Assembly (NCBI GenBank): GCA_009380045.1
Contig: WHSN01000011.1
Span: 1 to 49,747 of the forward strand
DNA: 49,747 bases
Direction of reading: 5' to 3'
DNA from: Luteitalea sp.
GTDB lineage: Bacteria; Acidobacteriota; Vicinamibacteria; Vicinamibacterales; CAVVIG01
Shown here: piece by piece, positions 34,603-42,851 of the stretch
Position numbering within the stretch: position 1 is the stretch's first letter
How the letters are laid out: each line of letters begins with the position of its first letter
Notes under the pieces: model-generated
Seen by the model: only the letters and a program-made list of their open reading frames with translations
The model's database searches: none
What the model was told of the DNA's origin: nothing
Made by a program: the position numbers and the translations under genes

Positions 34603-35787
34603 TCAGTTCGGTACGGGCATCAGCGCGAAATAGTGTCCGGCGAGGCGATTCTCGTTCAGGAGGAGACCGCTGCCGACGATGACGCCGCTGTCGCTCAACG
34701 AATAGGCGCGTTCGAGATGCTGCCAGCCCTCGCGTCCGGTGATTGCGAGATCGTTCAGGTCGGTCAACACCCCGTCACTCCACAAAAACGCGTGAACCTC
34801 GGTCGATCCGCCACCCAGAAGTGACCATCCGACGACCTGCCCGGAGTTGTTCACATCCAACGCCTTGCTGATGGAACCGCCGAGGGTGCCAAGATCGCGC
34901 AGGCCGTCGTGGCGGCGCCAGATGAAGGCATGTGCGGCGGCGTCCGGAAACGACGACCATCCGACGACTTGTCCCGCCTCGTTGATTCCGGTCGCGATCG
35001 TATCCGTTCCCCCGAACGTGCCGAGATCCACCGCGCCCTCCGTCGGATCCCAGAACACCGTCCGCTGCCCGGCCTTGCCAGTGAGACGTTCCTGGAGGTA
35101 CAGCTGTCCCACGGTGTTGACACGAGGCCCCGAACCGCGCCGGAAGCCCTCTGTAATCGGGCCGAGATCGAGAAGGGTGTATCGAGCCGGAGGGGCTCTG
35201 CGCCGCGCGTCGCTCCCAAGCGTGAGGTCGTCGAGGTAGAGGCCGCCCGGCCCACGCGCCATGATACTGATCGAACGGGCGGTGCCTGCAAACCTCACCA
35301 CCGCTGGCAGAAACGGACTGTGGTGGCCCGTCGGGTCGCCCTGGCCGTCCACCGGAGTGGCGGCAAAATACGCGGTCGAGAGCAGCCGCCCCGATTGTGC
35401 CGGACCCTCGAAGAGGCGCACCTCCGTCGTCGAGGACGGGTTGGTGTAGAAGAACGAAAGACCGGTGCGAAACCCCTCCGGGACGTTGATCGTGCTGACG
35501 CGATTGATGAACAGGGCTGCGGACGGGGATGGTTCGCCGCCGAAATCGCCCGTACCGCCCGCGTCGCTGTCGAGGCGCACGGTGGTCGCCGGCATCGCCA
35601 CGCCGGCATTGGGGCCAGGCCCGCTTCCGAGGCTGCCCAGCCCGCCGCTATAGAACGCGTCAACCGATTCGCCGTCGAGTAAACCTTCGAAGGTCAAGAC
35701 CGTCTGGGCTTGCACGGGAAGGCTGAAGCACGCCGCCATCGCGCACGCCATCGCGCATCGCAGGATCCGCTCGACTGTGGACGTCAT
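34603..35787 (-). CDS. Exported HAF-repeat protein
   Basis: A 394-residue protein with a signal peptide (ILRCAMACAMAACFSLPVQAQ, cleavage near residue 28). Residues about 30-195 form an unassigned beta-rich domain (LTFEGLLDGESVDAFYSGG, SIMARGPGGLYLDDLTLG) resembling PEP-CTERM-type extracellular beta-sandwich regions, but no PEP-CTERM anchor is seen. The second half contains HAF-family repeats: VFWDPTEGAVDLGTFGGTDTIATGINEAGQVVGWS, HAFIWRRHDGLRDLGTLGGS and HAFLWSDGVLTDLNDL. These repeats occur in many secreted proteins of unknown role. Neighbouring genes give no firm hint of function. Confidence 0.8.
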   Translation of the reverse strand: MTSTVERILRCAMACAMAACFSLPVQAQTVLTFEGLLDGESVDAFYSGGLGSLGSGPGPNAGVAMPATTVRLDSDAGGTGDFGGEPSPSAALFINRVSTINVPEGFRTGLSFFYTNPSSTTEVRLFEGPAQSGRLLSTAYFAATPVDGQGDPTGHHSPFLPAVVRFAGTARSISIMARGPGGLYLDDLTLGSDARRRAPPARYTLLDLGPITEGFRRGSGPRVNTVGQLYLQERLTGKAGQRTVFWDPTEGAVDLGTFGGTDTIATGINEAGQVVGWSSFPDAAAHAFIWRRHDGLRDLGTLGGSISKALDVNNSGQVVGWSLLGGGSTEVHAFLWSDGVLTDLNDLAITGREGWQHLERAYSLSDSGVIVGSGLLLNENRLAGHYFALMPVPN

Positions 35788-36048
35788 GGTGTTCTCACTC
35801 GCGGCACAGAAAGCTCGAAGCCGCCGTAATCATAATAGGCCGCCAACCCGATCCCGGGCCGTACAGCCTTGCACACAAACCGGACGAGTGGGTGAGGTTC
35901 GCTGCTCCAAAGTGTCGTCAGGATTGCGCTCGAGTCGCCCCTCGAGATGGCCAACCTTCAGTCCAACTCTTGTCAGGACTCTGCCGCGCCCGTTCGAGCG
36001 GCTTTGGATCCGACGCCGCGGGCCGCGGGCGATGGTACGATCGGATCC

Positions 36049-36549
36049 ATGCCCGCGCGTGAGACGCTTCGCGATGTGTGGAACCACCATGCGTGGGCTG
36101 ACGCGGAGCACTGGCGGGCGTTCGCGGCGTCGCCCGGAGCGCTCGCGGACGTGGCGTTGTTCGAGCGGTTGCACCATCTCCACTTGACGCAGAGCGCATG
36201 GGTGTGGGCGATCGGCGACCGCCGGGGTGAGTTCGTGTTCACCAAAGCCACGGACTTCGTCCCGGCTCTGACGCTCAGGGATGTCGCGATGCGGAACCAC
36301 GCATCGTTGATCGCGGTCGCATCGGCGTCGGCCGAGTCGGAGCTCGACCGCGTGATCGACATCCCGTGGTTCACGGATCCATCCCTTCGGCTCAGTGTCG
36401 GTGACGGCCTGACCCAGGTCGCGATGCATAGCCACTACCACCGCGCTCAGAACGCCACGCGTTTTCGCGAGCTTGGCGGCGAGCCCCCGGCAACCGATCT
36501 CGTCACATGGATCTGGAAAGGCCGTCCCGCCCCGGGCTGGGTGGTTTAG
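36049..36549 (+). CDS. DinB-family protein
   Basis: A 166-residue protein from ATG 36049 (MPARETLRDVWNHHAWADAEHW). DinB proteins are four-helix metal-binding proteins, some acting as thiol-dependent transferases in the cytoplasm; substrates are mostly unknown. The expected histidine positions are present: NHHAWAD in helix 1, LHHLHL in helix 2 and HSHYHRAQ in helix 4. There is no clear ribosome site, and the frame is open to 35947. An intrinsic terminator follows at 36581-36608, so it is a single-gene unit. Confidence 0.82.
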   Translation: MPARETLRDVWNHHAWADAEHWRAFAASPGALADVALFERLHHLHLTQSAWVWAIGDRRGEFVFTKATDFVPALTLRDVAMRNHASLIAVASASAESELDRVIDIPWFTDPSLRLSVGDGLTQVAMHSHYHRAQNATRFRELGGEPPATDLVTWIWKGRPAPGWVV

Positions 36550-36580
36550 CTCGTTGGTCGAGGCCAGGCGAGATGTTCAT

Positions 36581-36608
36581 GCGCGCCGCGAGCCGGCGCG
36601 CTATTTTT
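36581..36608 (+). terminator. Intrinsic terminator after the DinB gene
   Basis: Arms 36581-36588 (GCGCGCCG) and 36594-36601 (CGGCGCGC) form an 8-bp GC stem with a 5-base loop and are followed by TATTTTT. It lies 32 bases after the stop codon. Confidence 0.85.
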
Positions 36609-36649
36609 CCCGAATGACTCCAGGCACGTCGGACTCGTCAGGGCCTTTT

Positions 36650-36706
36650 CAATTCACCGGCGCAGTGTCATCACGATGGCACGATGGAACCCGAGGTTCT
36701 TTTCCC
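36650..36706. repeat. Intergenic repeat copy B (matches 22104-22161)
   Basis: A segment starting CAATTCACCG that aligns with copy A in the polymer locus. It continues into GGCTTCGTGATCCT and CTTCGCG, words that recur at 39690-39720 upstream of the LysE gene (GCTTCGTGATCCTTCGCG). Both copies are in intergenic DNA. The shared words suggest short dispersed repeats of this genome. Confidence 0.45.
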
Positions 36707-36769
36707 GGAAAGGCTTCGTGATCCTCGTGGTGCTTCGCGCTTGGTGATACGCGCAAGTGAAATCGGGCT

Positions 36770-37888
36770 CTAGTTGTGCGAGGACAACCAATCGAAGATC
36801 TGATCGGCCGCCAGACGGTGACCTAGCTCGTTGAAGTGTCCCAGGGTAATGCCGTCATGGGAATAGAGCTGCTCTGGTGGATAGCGACTGAAGTCGAGTT
36901 CGAGCAGCGGCATGTCAATTCGGCGTGACAAGTCTTGCAGACCTTTCTTGAAGTCGACGTAATGATGATTGCGGTACGTGCCTGTACGGTAGAAGGTTGC
37001 CGGATTGATCATCACGACGGAGAACTTCACGCTGCCGGCGCCGGTTTCGGCCGACCAGCGTTCGATCAGACGCAGTGTGGCGCTTACCGTTTCGGTCCAG
37101 GCCTCAGCGGAATTCACGCCATTATCCGCGGCAACCATCGGTGAGCCCCCGCCGTCGCCACGGTCGGACCACCACCGCCGGAATACGGCATATCCCTGCG
37201 CCGCGGTATTCAACAGCGCGGATTGTCTTCTCGCCCACACGAACGCGTGCCGCCTGAGCGATTCATCTTTGACGACGTCGATGCCGCCGTCGGTCGTGAC
37301 GTAGGGCACATAGACAAGCTGTCGATTTCCGAGACTGAGACCGTTGTCTTCGAGGTCATTTCCCAGAAAGACGAAAATGATCAGATGGTCGATCTCGATC
37401 CGCGATTTGAAGAACGTCCGCCACAGGGCATATTGGTGCGCGGTGCCGGTGCCGCTGAAGCCAGCGTTGATCACCTCCGTCGGCACTCCTCGGTCCCGGT
37501 AGGTGCGCTCGATCAATGCGGTGAAGGTCAGGCCCACCGGCACCTGTCGGCCCTCGACGAATGAGTCACCCAGCATCAACACCCGGTGCGCTTCCATAGA
37601 GGTGCCCCGGTCTCTATCGTGGAAGCCCCAGTTGTTGTATCGAACTTCGCGCACGTTTTCGCTCCGATTGACGAAACGGGCGTGCGGCCGGCCCTTCAAC
37701 ACCAGGTCGTTGTGCACGACGAAGGCATGAGGCGATCCGATATTCGTTGTTCGGAGGATCACCTCGATCAGCGAGAGAGGTAGAACGAAAGTGACGAGCA
37801 CCATCGTCAGCCAGAGAACAGCCCGCGGGCGGTGGGCTTCCGACCCGCCTCGCGCTGCTACTGGAGGATCGTCCGGGTCTCTCGGCAT
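36770..37888 (-). CDS. Membrane-anchored SGNH/GDSL hydrolase-like protein
   Basis: About 372 residues from ATG 37888 (a GTG lies 15 bases earlier). One transmembrane helix at about residues 24-47 (VLWLTMVLVTFVLPLSLIEVIL) anchors a periplasmic SGNH domain: block I VLMLGDSFVEG with nucleophile Ser109, an AGFSGTGTAHQ block, FLGNDLEDN with the oxyanion Asn, and HDGITLGHFNELGH, whose Asp and His fit the catalytic pair. Such proteins remove or add acyl groups on polysaccharides or lipids. It is far from the polymer locus and on the opposite strand, so a direct link is unproven. Confidence 0.83.
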   Translation of the reverse strand: MPRDPDDPPVAARGGSEAHRPRAVLWLTMVLVTFVLPLSLIEVILRTTNIGSPHAFVVHNDLVLKGRPHARFVNRSENVREVRYNNWGFHDRDRGTSMEAHRVLMLGDSFVEGRQVPVGLTFTALIERTYRDRGVPTEVINAGFSGTGTAHQYALWRTFFKSRIEIDHLIIFVFLGNDLEDNGLSLGNRQLVYVPYVTTDGGIDVVKDESLRRHAFVWARRQSALLNTAAQGYAVFRRWWSDRGDGGGSPMVAADNGVNSAEAWTETVSATLRLIERWSAETGAGSVKFSVVMINPATFYRTGTYRNHHYVDFKKGLQDLSRRIDMPLLELDFSRYPPEQLYSHDGITLGHFNELGHRLAADQIFDWLSSHN

Positions 37889-38162
37889 TCTTGCGACGAC
37901 CACTGACAGGACGGGAAAATCGAATGGCGGCGAGTAGTATGGCGGTGATTATAAGTGATGAAGCGTCATCCAAAGGGTAACTTCTGAGCATTCGCGTGCC
38001 CAGACGTCCCGTTCCAAGCCTGACGCTGAGCTGTCATTGTGGCCAGCCCGCAGGCGGGCGGCCGACTCATCCGAAAGTGCCGGGGGCGTCCCTTACCACC
38101 CCAATTCATGAAGACATCGGTAGCCAGTCTCATTGGCGGTTCAGCAGACCTGTTGTCCTTCG

Positions 38163-38753
38163 CTACCGGTCTTCAGGCGCCGGCACGGTCCAGAAGAACA
38201 CCTCTTGATTGTCCACGATGATTTCCTTGTCCGGCTCCCAGTCCCTGATCGGAAACCGATACGATACGACGCGCGTGCCTTGTTTGAGCTCGCTCATCAG
38301 CTTGGGCCACAGCCGGTCGTTGATCGTCGACAACAGGAACAGCGTCACGACGGTCGCCTCAGAGATATCGGCCTCGAAGATGTCCCCTTCCTTGAACGTG
38401 ACCCGCTCGGCGACGCCCGATAATTGCGCGTTCCTGGTTGCTTCCGCGACGAGCTTGGGGTCGAGCTCGATACCGACACCTCGTGCCCCGTAGGTGCTCG
38501 CCGCCGCGATCACGATGCGGCCGTCTCCTGAACCGAGGTCGTAGACAACGTCGTTCGGCCCGACGCCCGCGAGTTGCAGCATCGCATCGACGACCGGGTA
38601 GGGTGTCGGGACGAAGTGGATGTCCGGCGGCCGCCGCGGCAACCGGGCCGCCGGCCGGCCTGAGCCACCGAACGTTTGCTGATCGAGCAGGGACGAACAA
38701 CCGGACATGCCGGCGACGGCCACCGCCAGGAACACGATCCGGGGAGTCGGCAA
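38163..38753 (-). CDS. Lipoprotein-signal methyltransferase-like protein
   Basis: A 196-residue protein whose N-terminus MPTPRIVFLAVAVAGMSGC is a lipoprotein signal with the lipid-anchored Cys at residue 19. The remainder is a class I methyltransferase fold: IHFVPTPYPVVDAMLQLAGV, VVYDLGSGDGRIVIAAAS (SAM-binding motif I), GVGIELDPKLVAEATRNA, FKEGDIFEADISEATVVTLFLL, and LKQGTRVVSYRFPIRDWEPD. Export of a SAM-dependent enzyme is unexpected because SAM is cytoplasmic. Either the signal is not used or the protein has another ligand. The 267 bases upstream hold no gene. Confidence 0.82.
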   Translation of the reverse strand: MPTPRIVFLAVAVAGMSGCSSLLDQQTFGGSGRPAARLPRRPPDIHFVPTPYPVVDAMLQLAGVGPNDVVYDLGSGDGRIVIAAASTYGARGVGIELDPKLVAEATRNAQLSGVAERVTFKEGDIFEADISEATVVTLFLLSTINDRLWPKLMSELKQGTRVVSYRFPIRDWEPDKEIIVDNQEVFFWTVPAPEDR

Positions 38754-39020
38754 GAGGGCACCTCGCTGCTGCGGACGCAGCCGGACGCATGGGCGTCATT
38801 AAAACCCATTTCGCCGCAAATCTCGACTAGAAACAGGCGTCAGGGCTGCTCGCTCCCTCATCCGTCATTTCGCGCGATCGCGGTGGGCGTCAGTGGTCCA
38901 GAGATGCGGACTGAAGACCGGCGAGAGCCCCCGCCGGCCGTCACCGCCGTGATGGACGGTCGCCGTTTTGTGGGCATGTCGGTGTCACCTCGCATCAACC
39001 ACGATCAGCTCGCCGGTAGG

Positions 39021-39644
39021 TCACTTGCTGACCGCCAACCGGACGCCAAGCCCGACGAAGATCGCGCCGGTGGCGCGCTTCAGGATCCGGCCCGATGAAC
39101 GGCGCTCGCGAAGCCGCCGGCTGATGGCCGACGCCGACCAGACGAGCACGAGGCACCAAAGCGTCCCGTTGAAGATGAACACGCCGCCGAGAAACAGGAA
39201 TGACAGGGTCCGGGACTCGGCTGCCGGGGATACAAACTGCGGCAGGAACGCCATGAAGAACAACGCCACCTTCGGGTTGAGGACATTGGTCAATAGTCCG
39301 GCTCGATAGACGGCCCAGTCCGATTCCGGCAGGAACGAACCCGCCAATCCGCGCTCGGATCGCTCGACGAGCATGCTCACGCCGAGATATACGAGATACA
39401 CAGCCCCTCCCAGCTTCACGATCATGAACGCCTGCGCCGAGGTGGCCAGGATTACCGACAGGCCGAAGGCGGCGGCCCCGGTGTGCAGGATGCTGCCGGA
39501 AACGATGCCGAGCACCGATAGCAGGCCGGCGCGCCGGCCCTGTGACACCGTTCGGCCGAGGATGTACAGCGTGTCCTGACCAGGAGTGAGATTCAGCAGG
39601 ATCCCGCTCACGACGAAAATCCCCAGGTGTTCTGTGCCGAACAT
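39021..39644 (-). CDS. LysE/RhtB-family amino-acid exporter
   Basis: A 207-residue inner-membrane protein from ATG 39644 (MFGTEHLGIFVVSGILLNLTPGQDTLYILGR). The TPGQD(T/P) element of the first loop marks the LysE/RhtB family, which exports amino acids or related small molecules. Five to six hydrophobic helices are seen, with GLLTNVLNPKVALFFMAFLPQFV in the middle, also characteristic. The frame is open to 39920 but the extra codons are not membrane-like. It is a stand-alone gene. Confidence 0.92.
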   Translation of the reverse strand: MFGTEHLGIFVVSGILLNLTPGQDTLYILGRTVSQGRRAGLLSVLGIVSGSILHTGAAAFGLSVILATSAQAFMIVKLGGAVYLVYLGVSMLVERSERGLAGSFLPESDWAVYRAGLLTNVLNPKVALFFMAFLPQFVSPAAESRTLSFLFLGGVFIFNGTLWCLVLVWSASAISRRLRERRSSGRILKRATGAIFVGLGVRLAVSK

Positions 39645-39772
39645 ATCTCGGTGCTCCACTATCGAGTGACATTCGGGGACAACAAGAGAGCTTCGTGATC
39701 CTTCGCGTCGTCGTGATAGACGGTTGTGACATGTGCTCTCTAAGAACGCCCGAATGCGGCCTCTTGGTCCGT

Positions 39773-40108
39773 TTACTGGCTCAACCGGCGTGAAGCAAGC
39801 CAGCCAAACAGCGCGAACCCCGCCCAGCACGTGATCACGAAGAGAAAGAGCGCGCCGACAGACCGCCGTCGGCTCAGGCTGAGCGCGTCCCGATAGGCGC
39901 CCCACGATCTGATAACCCAAATCGCACCGGCAAGCGTCGCCAGAATGCCCAGGCCATTCGCGAACAGGACTTCGGGCCCTGGCTCACGAAAATCTCAGGC
40001 ACGTCGGTATTGAAGCCGCGCAGATGATTCAGTCGATCTCCAGCTCATCAACGCTCTGAGGTATTGTCCGCCCAGGCAGCCTCGGGCGGGCAAGGCGACG
40101 CGACTCAT
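39773..40108 (-). pseudogene. Frameshifted small two-helix membrane protein
   Basis: On the - strand the frame ending at TAA 39773-39775 reads VLFANGLGILATLAGAIWVIRS, then GALFLFVITCWAGFALFGWLA, then SRRLSQ: two convincing membrane helices. It has no usable start codon and is open only to 39994. The adjacent frame upstream continues the same sense (LNHLRGFNTDVPEIFVSQGP), as if one base is missing near 39975. Another frame further up supplies TIPQSVDELEID and, from ATG 40108, MSRVALPARG. At least two frameshifts are needed to join them. The reconstruction is my inference; the family is not recognised. Confidence 0.4.
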
Positions 40109-40285
40109 ATCGTAGCGTGGTCGTTCCTGCACTCGTTCGGTTCGGTCATCTGGCGGGGGAGCGGTTAACTCCAATGAGACTCGATCATCGATCTGCCGCC
40201 TGCCTGTGGCGACCAGCCGAGCGCTAGCTTTTCCAGGAGGGCGGGTAAATCCTCTTACGGCGCGGGCGGATGCGCTGAGTCCGAT

Positions 40286-40787
40286 CTACGCGCAGGCGCC
40301 TTGGAGATGATCAGGATGACACCGAGCGTCGATGTGGTTCTCAGGCCGGGGGCTCACCGGCGCGGAACACGTCTCTTCGAATGCCCGGCCGTAAATCGGG
40401 CCCGTGACTTCACGGCCCCGGTCGAGCATTGCTTCGTCCCACCTGCGTTGCCAGTGTTCGCCCGCCGAGCGAAGGATGTCGGTCACCATTGCCTCCTCGC
40501 TCTGACTAACGGAGATCCGGCCGAGCCCGTACATCGCCAGCTGAGGCAATTCGATCACCGGCGGGAGTATCTCCCAACGGACCGGGCAGCGGGCCGACAG
40601 CTAGAACCTCTCGGAACGCCACTAGTTCGCCGGTCTGGCGCCTCTGAACCGCATCGCGCTGCTGACGGAGTTCAGCTTCGATCAAATGGGGAATCTGAAC
40701 CGCTAGAGTTGGCCGCTTCGACCTCGCTGAAGCGGCGCCCTGTTGTTCCGCGCAGGGCCCGGTCGAAAACTGGAGGGGCGAAGACAA
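40286..40787 (-). pseudogene. Eroded coding sequence of unknown family
   Basis: Two overlapping - strand frames look protein-like but need a frameshift near 40600 to connect. The upstream part reads LAVQIPHLIEAELRQQRDAV and RRQTGELVAFREVL; the downstream part reads PVRWEILPPVIELPQLAMYG, then RISVSQSEEAMVTDIL and GEHWQRRWDEAML. Charged helical composition and the absence of an intact frame suggest a decayed gene. No family was recognised. Confidence 0.28.
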
Positions 40788-40860
40788 TCAGGCGGCTGCG
40801 AGCGAGAGCGGCGGTCGGTGGCTGAACCACAAGATATGAGCCCTCAGTTAGGGCTCCACT

Positions 40861-41124
40861 TCACTTGTTGCCGGCGCCGAGTGCGGCCAGCAGTTTGCCG
40901 AGGACGACGTCATCGACCGGCTTGACGAGGTGGGCGTCGAATCCGGCTTCCTCGGACCGGCGGCGGTCCTCATCCTGCCCCCACCCGGTCAGGGCCACCA
41001 GTACCGGGCGGCCATCGTCGCTTCGCTGTTCACGGATCCGACGAGCCACCTCGTAGCCGTTGAGTCCCGGCAAGCCGATGTCCAGCAGAATCACATCGGG
41101 CTGAAGCGTTTCGGCAGCTTCCAC
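40861..41124 (-). pseudogene. Truncated response-regulator receiver domain
   Basis: The 87-codon frame encodes the C-terminal two thirds of a CheY-like receiver: [22 protein letters not shown] with phosphoacceptor Asp15, LVALTGWGQ with the conserved Thr46, and AHLVKPVDD with Lys68. The first strand and helix carrying the acidic Asp pair are missing. The frame upstream continues receiver-like ([18 protein letters not shown]) to a TAG near 41173, and another frame has SLAML, so a frameshift or truncation removed the N-terminus. It resembles the C-terminal receiver of hybrid histidine kinases. Confidence 0.65.
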
Positions 41125-41312
41125 GGCCGCGAAACCGTCATGAGCCGTCGCGCCAAAGAGGCTTATGAAGCATGGCTAAAGAGCCGCTGATTCCCGTGAC
41201 GCCCAGTTCCAGCATCGAAACCTTCTTCAAGCCCACCGACATTGCGCGCTGTCAATTCGGACGATGCAGCGCGAGGATTGTCACCGCTGAAGCACCGCTG
41301 AGCCGCTCGCGT

Positions 41313-41339
41313 TTGACGTTCATCCAATTGTCGTACAAA
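41313..41339 (+). promoter_or_regulatory. Possible promoter and operator of the toxin-antitoxin pair
   Basis: TTGACG at 41313-41318 and TACAAA at 41334-41339 are spaced by 15 bases, shorter than ideal. A small inverted repeat TTGT-CGT-ACAA (41328-41338) overlaps the -10-like element and abuts the antitoxin ATG at 41340. Antitoxins of this family commonly repress their own promoter, so an operator here is plausible. A transcript from this promoter would be nearly leaderless. Confidence 0.35.
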
Positions 41340-41603
41340 ATGTCAGACATGCAGAAGACCACCTCGGTCTCCATTCGCGAGCTGCAGCAGAATCTCAAAC
41401 GCGTGCTGGCACGCGTCGAACGAGGTCAGGTCATCGAGGTCACACGGCGCCGGCGGCCCGTCGCCCGTTTGGCGCCGATGCGCTCCGGCAGCCCGACGTC
41501 GCCGTGGCCGGATCTCGATGCTCGAGTACGTGCGGTCTTTGGTAAACGCGTCGTCACGCCCGGAGCGGCCGACGCGGTCTCGGAGGGACGAGGCGACCGG
41601 TGA
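41340..41603 (+). CDS. Phd/YefM-type antitoxin
   Basis: An 87-residue protein from ATG 41340 (MSDMQKTTSVSIRELQQNLKRVLARVERGQVIEVTRRRRPVARLAP), matching the Phd/YefM prevent-host-death N-terminal DNA-binding domain. The C-terminal tail (about residues 45-87) is the toxin-wrapping part. Its TGA overlaps the GTG start of the PIN toxin gene. The frame is open to 41172 but those codons are not family-like. It should neutralise VapC and repress the pair. Confidence 0.87.
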   Translation: MSDMQKTTSVSIRELQQNLKRVLARVERGQVIEVTRRRRPVARLAPMRSGSPTSPWPDLDARVRAVFGKRVVTPGAADAVSEGRGDR

Positions 41604-42061
41604 CGACCTACGTCGATTCGAGTGCGCTGGTGCCTGTCTACGTTCCCGAACGCTTCTCAAAGGTGGCGCGGCGCGCACTCCGCGGCTCGCCGCAAGTGCC
41701 TTTCACTCCACTACACGAGCTCGAGGTTCCCAACGCGTTCGCACTGCTGGGCGCCCGAGGACTGATCAGTGACGAGGAGCATCGCGCGATCCGGACGCAA
41801 TTGCAGGAAGATATCGAGGCGCAGCGCCTCGTGCCACTGGCGCTCGACTGGGACCGCGTCTTCGCGACTGCCTGCGAGCTGGCCGAGAACCATACGGCCA
41901 AGCTGCTCACCCGGAGCTTGGACCTTCTCCACGTGGCCGCCGCACATGCGGCAGGTTGCCGCGTGTTCGTGTCCGCTGACGATCGTCAGCTCGCCGTCGC
42001 CAAAGCGACGGGCTTGAAGGTCGTCGACATCAAACGGAGCGGCCGGCCAGCGAAGCGCTGA
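41600..42061 (+). CDS. vapC: VapC-type PIN-domain ribonuclease toxin
   Basis: A 153-residue PIN-domain protein with GTG start coupled to the antitoxin (GTGA). The metal-binding acidic residues are in place: Asp6 in YVDSSALV, a glutamate in LHELEV (Glu40 or Glu42), Asp108 in RSLDLLHVAAAHAAGC and the Asp127-Asp128 pair in VFVSADDRQLA. VapC toxins cut specific RNAs, often tRNA or rRNA, and are held inactive by the antitoxin. The pair lies in a decayed, possibly mobile stretch next to a radC remnant. Confidence 0.9.
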   Translation: MTTYVDSSALVPVYVPERFSKVARRALRGSPQVPFTPLHELEVPNAFALLGARGLISDEEHRAIRTQLQEDIEAQRLVPLALDWDRVFATACELAENHTAKLLTRSLDLLHVAAAHAAGCRVFVSADDRQLAVAKATGLKVVDIKRSGRPAKR

Positions 42062-42076
42062 GCAATCTCGCGCCCC

Positions 42077-42163
42077 TCACAGCCAGCCGCGCTCGCGAAA
42101 GCTCACATAGCGACCCTCACCGATGACGCTGTGGTCGAGGATATCCACGCCGAGCCCGGATCG
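42077..42163 (-). pseudogene. radC: radC C-terminal fragment
   Basis: The - strand reads RSGLGVDILDHSVIGEGRY, VSFRERGWL and a stop at 42077-42079. This is the C-terminal end of the RadC JAB/MPN domain (usual form: LDHIIIG, then SFxExGLL). The upstream catalytic HxH and JAMM part is absent. IS21-like short repeats lie about 85 bases further up, so the gene may have been cut by insertion and deletion. Confidence 0.7.
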
Positions 42164-42245
42164 CGCCGAACGTTGTGGCCTGGATCGAGGAAGACGTTGC
42201 GAGTTGGATCGAGCTCAGGACGAGCGTTATTGCCTCGTAAACCCT

Positions 42246-42310
42246 CGGAAGCGGCCCTTGGTTGCGCCGCTCGGAAAGTAGGCCAGTCCGCCGCCCGGAA
42301 AGTGGACCGC
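42246..42310. repeat. Three short direct repeats resembling IS21-family terminal repeats
   Basis: CGGAAGCGGCCCTT (about 42246), CGGAAAGTAGGCCAGTCC (42272) and CGGAAAGTGGACCGCTT (42296) are spaced by 24-26 bases. IS21-family ends carry several copies of a GGAAGTGGGCC-like motif, so this may be the remnant of one end. No transposase (istA/istB) is recognised. The remainder of the 42062-42713 gap has no credible gene. Confidence 0.35.
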
Positions 42311-42713
42311 TTGACGCGACGCACCGGCGTGAACATCTGGACCTGGCGCGCCTCCCAAGCTGGAGGTTCCAGCGCGCCGTTGATCGGGCCAAGTGCCCAA
42401 TCCGTACTGCTTGTTACCCGTGTTACTCAGCGGCCAAGCAGGAGACAAGCAGTCGATTCGCACGTCCGGAAACTGCCACCCGGTCACCGACGATGGGCGG
42501 CCCGTTGGCTGCTGCCCAAGCGCGCACCTCCTCCGGAGATCCCGCGCGGGTTCACGGTCTACTAAGCACGACCGATAAAGCGGCACTCCACAGATCAAGC
42601 CGCTCATTCCTCAAGCCGTCAGCTGCGACACAAGGTCTCTCGACGTTGACGCCGAAGGCGGAGCGAGAGCGCGATACGAAATTGTCACCCAGCCTTTCGC
42701 CATCTATTCGGGC

Positions 42714-42741
42714 TTGACCGACCCAATAGGTCGGATATACG
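42714..42741 (+). promoter_or_regulatory. Sigma-70-type promoter of the first TonB receptor operon
   Basis: TTGACC (42714-42719) and TATACG (42736-42741) are separated by 16 bases. A 6-bp inverted repeat CCGACC-CAATA-GGTCGG (42718-42734) fills the spacer and could be a second operator. Transcription would start near 42748 and make a leader of about 250 bases before the receptor gene. Confidence 0.55.
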
Positions 42742-42757
42742 CTCGGCAAATCGAAAG

Positions 42758-42772
42758 TGAGACTCAGTCTCA
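42758..42772 (+). promoter_or_regulatory. Fur-box-like palindrome TGAGACT-C-AGTCTCA
   Basis: A perfect 7-1-7 palindrome. It has the form of the classical Fur site half (TGAgAaT-ATtcTCA) with changes near the centre, and lies just downstream of the predicted -10, a repression position. A TonB receptor downstream fits iron or other metal control. A different metalloregulator of the Fur family is equally possible. Confidence 0.55.
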
Positions 42773-42851
42773 TTTACCTCACCTTGCGGCGGCTCGCGTC
42801 GCGTAACAGCGAGGCCCTGAAAGAAGCGTTTTGGGGGCTGTAGCCCGAGGA

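Noticed and set aside
40301-40825. + strand frame of 174 codons
   Set aside because: No recognisable features, while the - strand of the same region looks like eroded coding sequence.
42131-42717. + strand frames in the gap before the TonB operon
   Set aside because: Arg/Ser/Pro-rich, no ribosome site, overlap the radC remnant and repeats; not gene-like.
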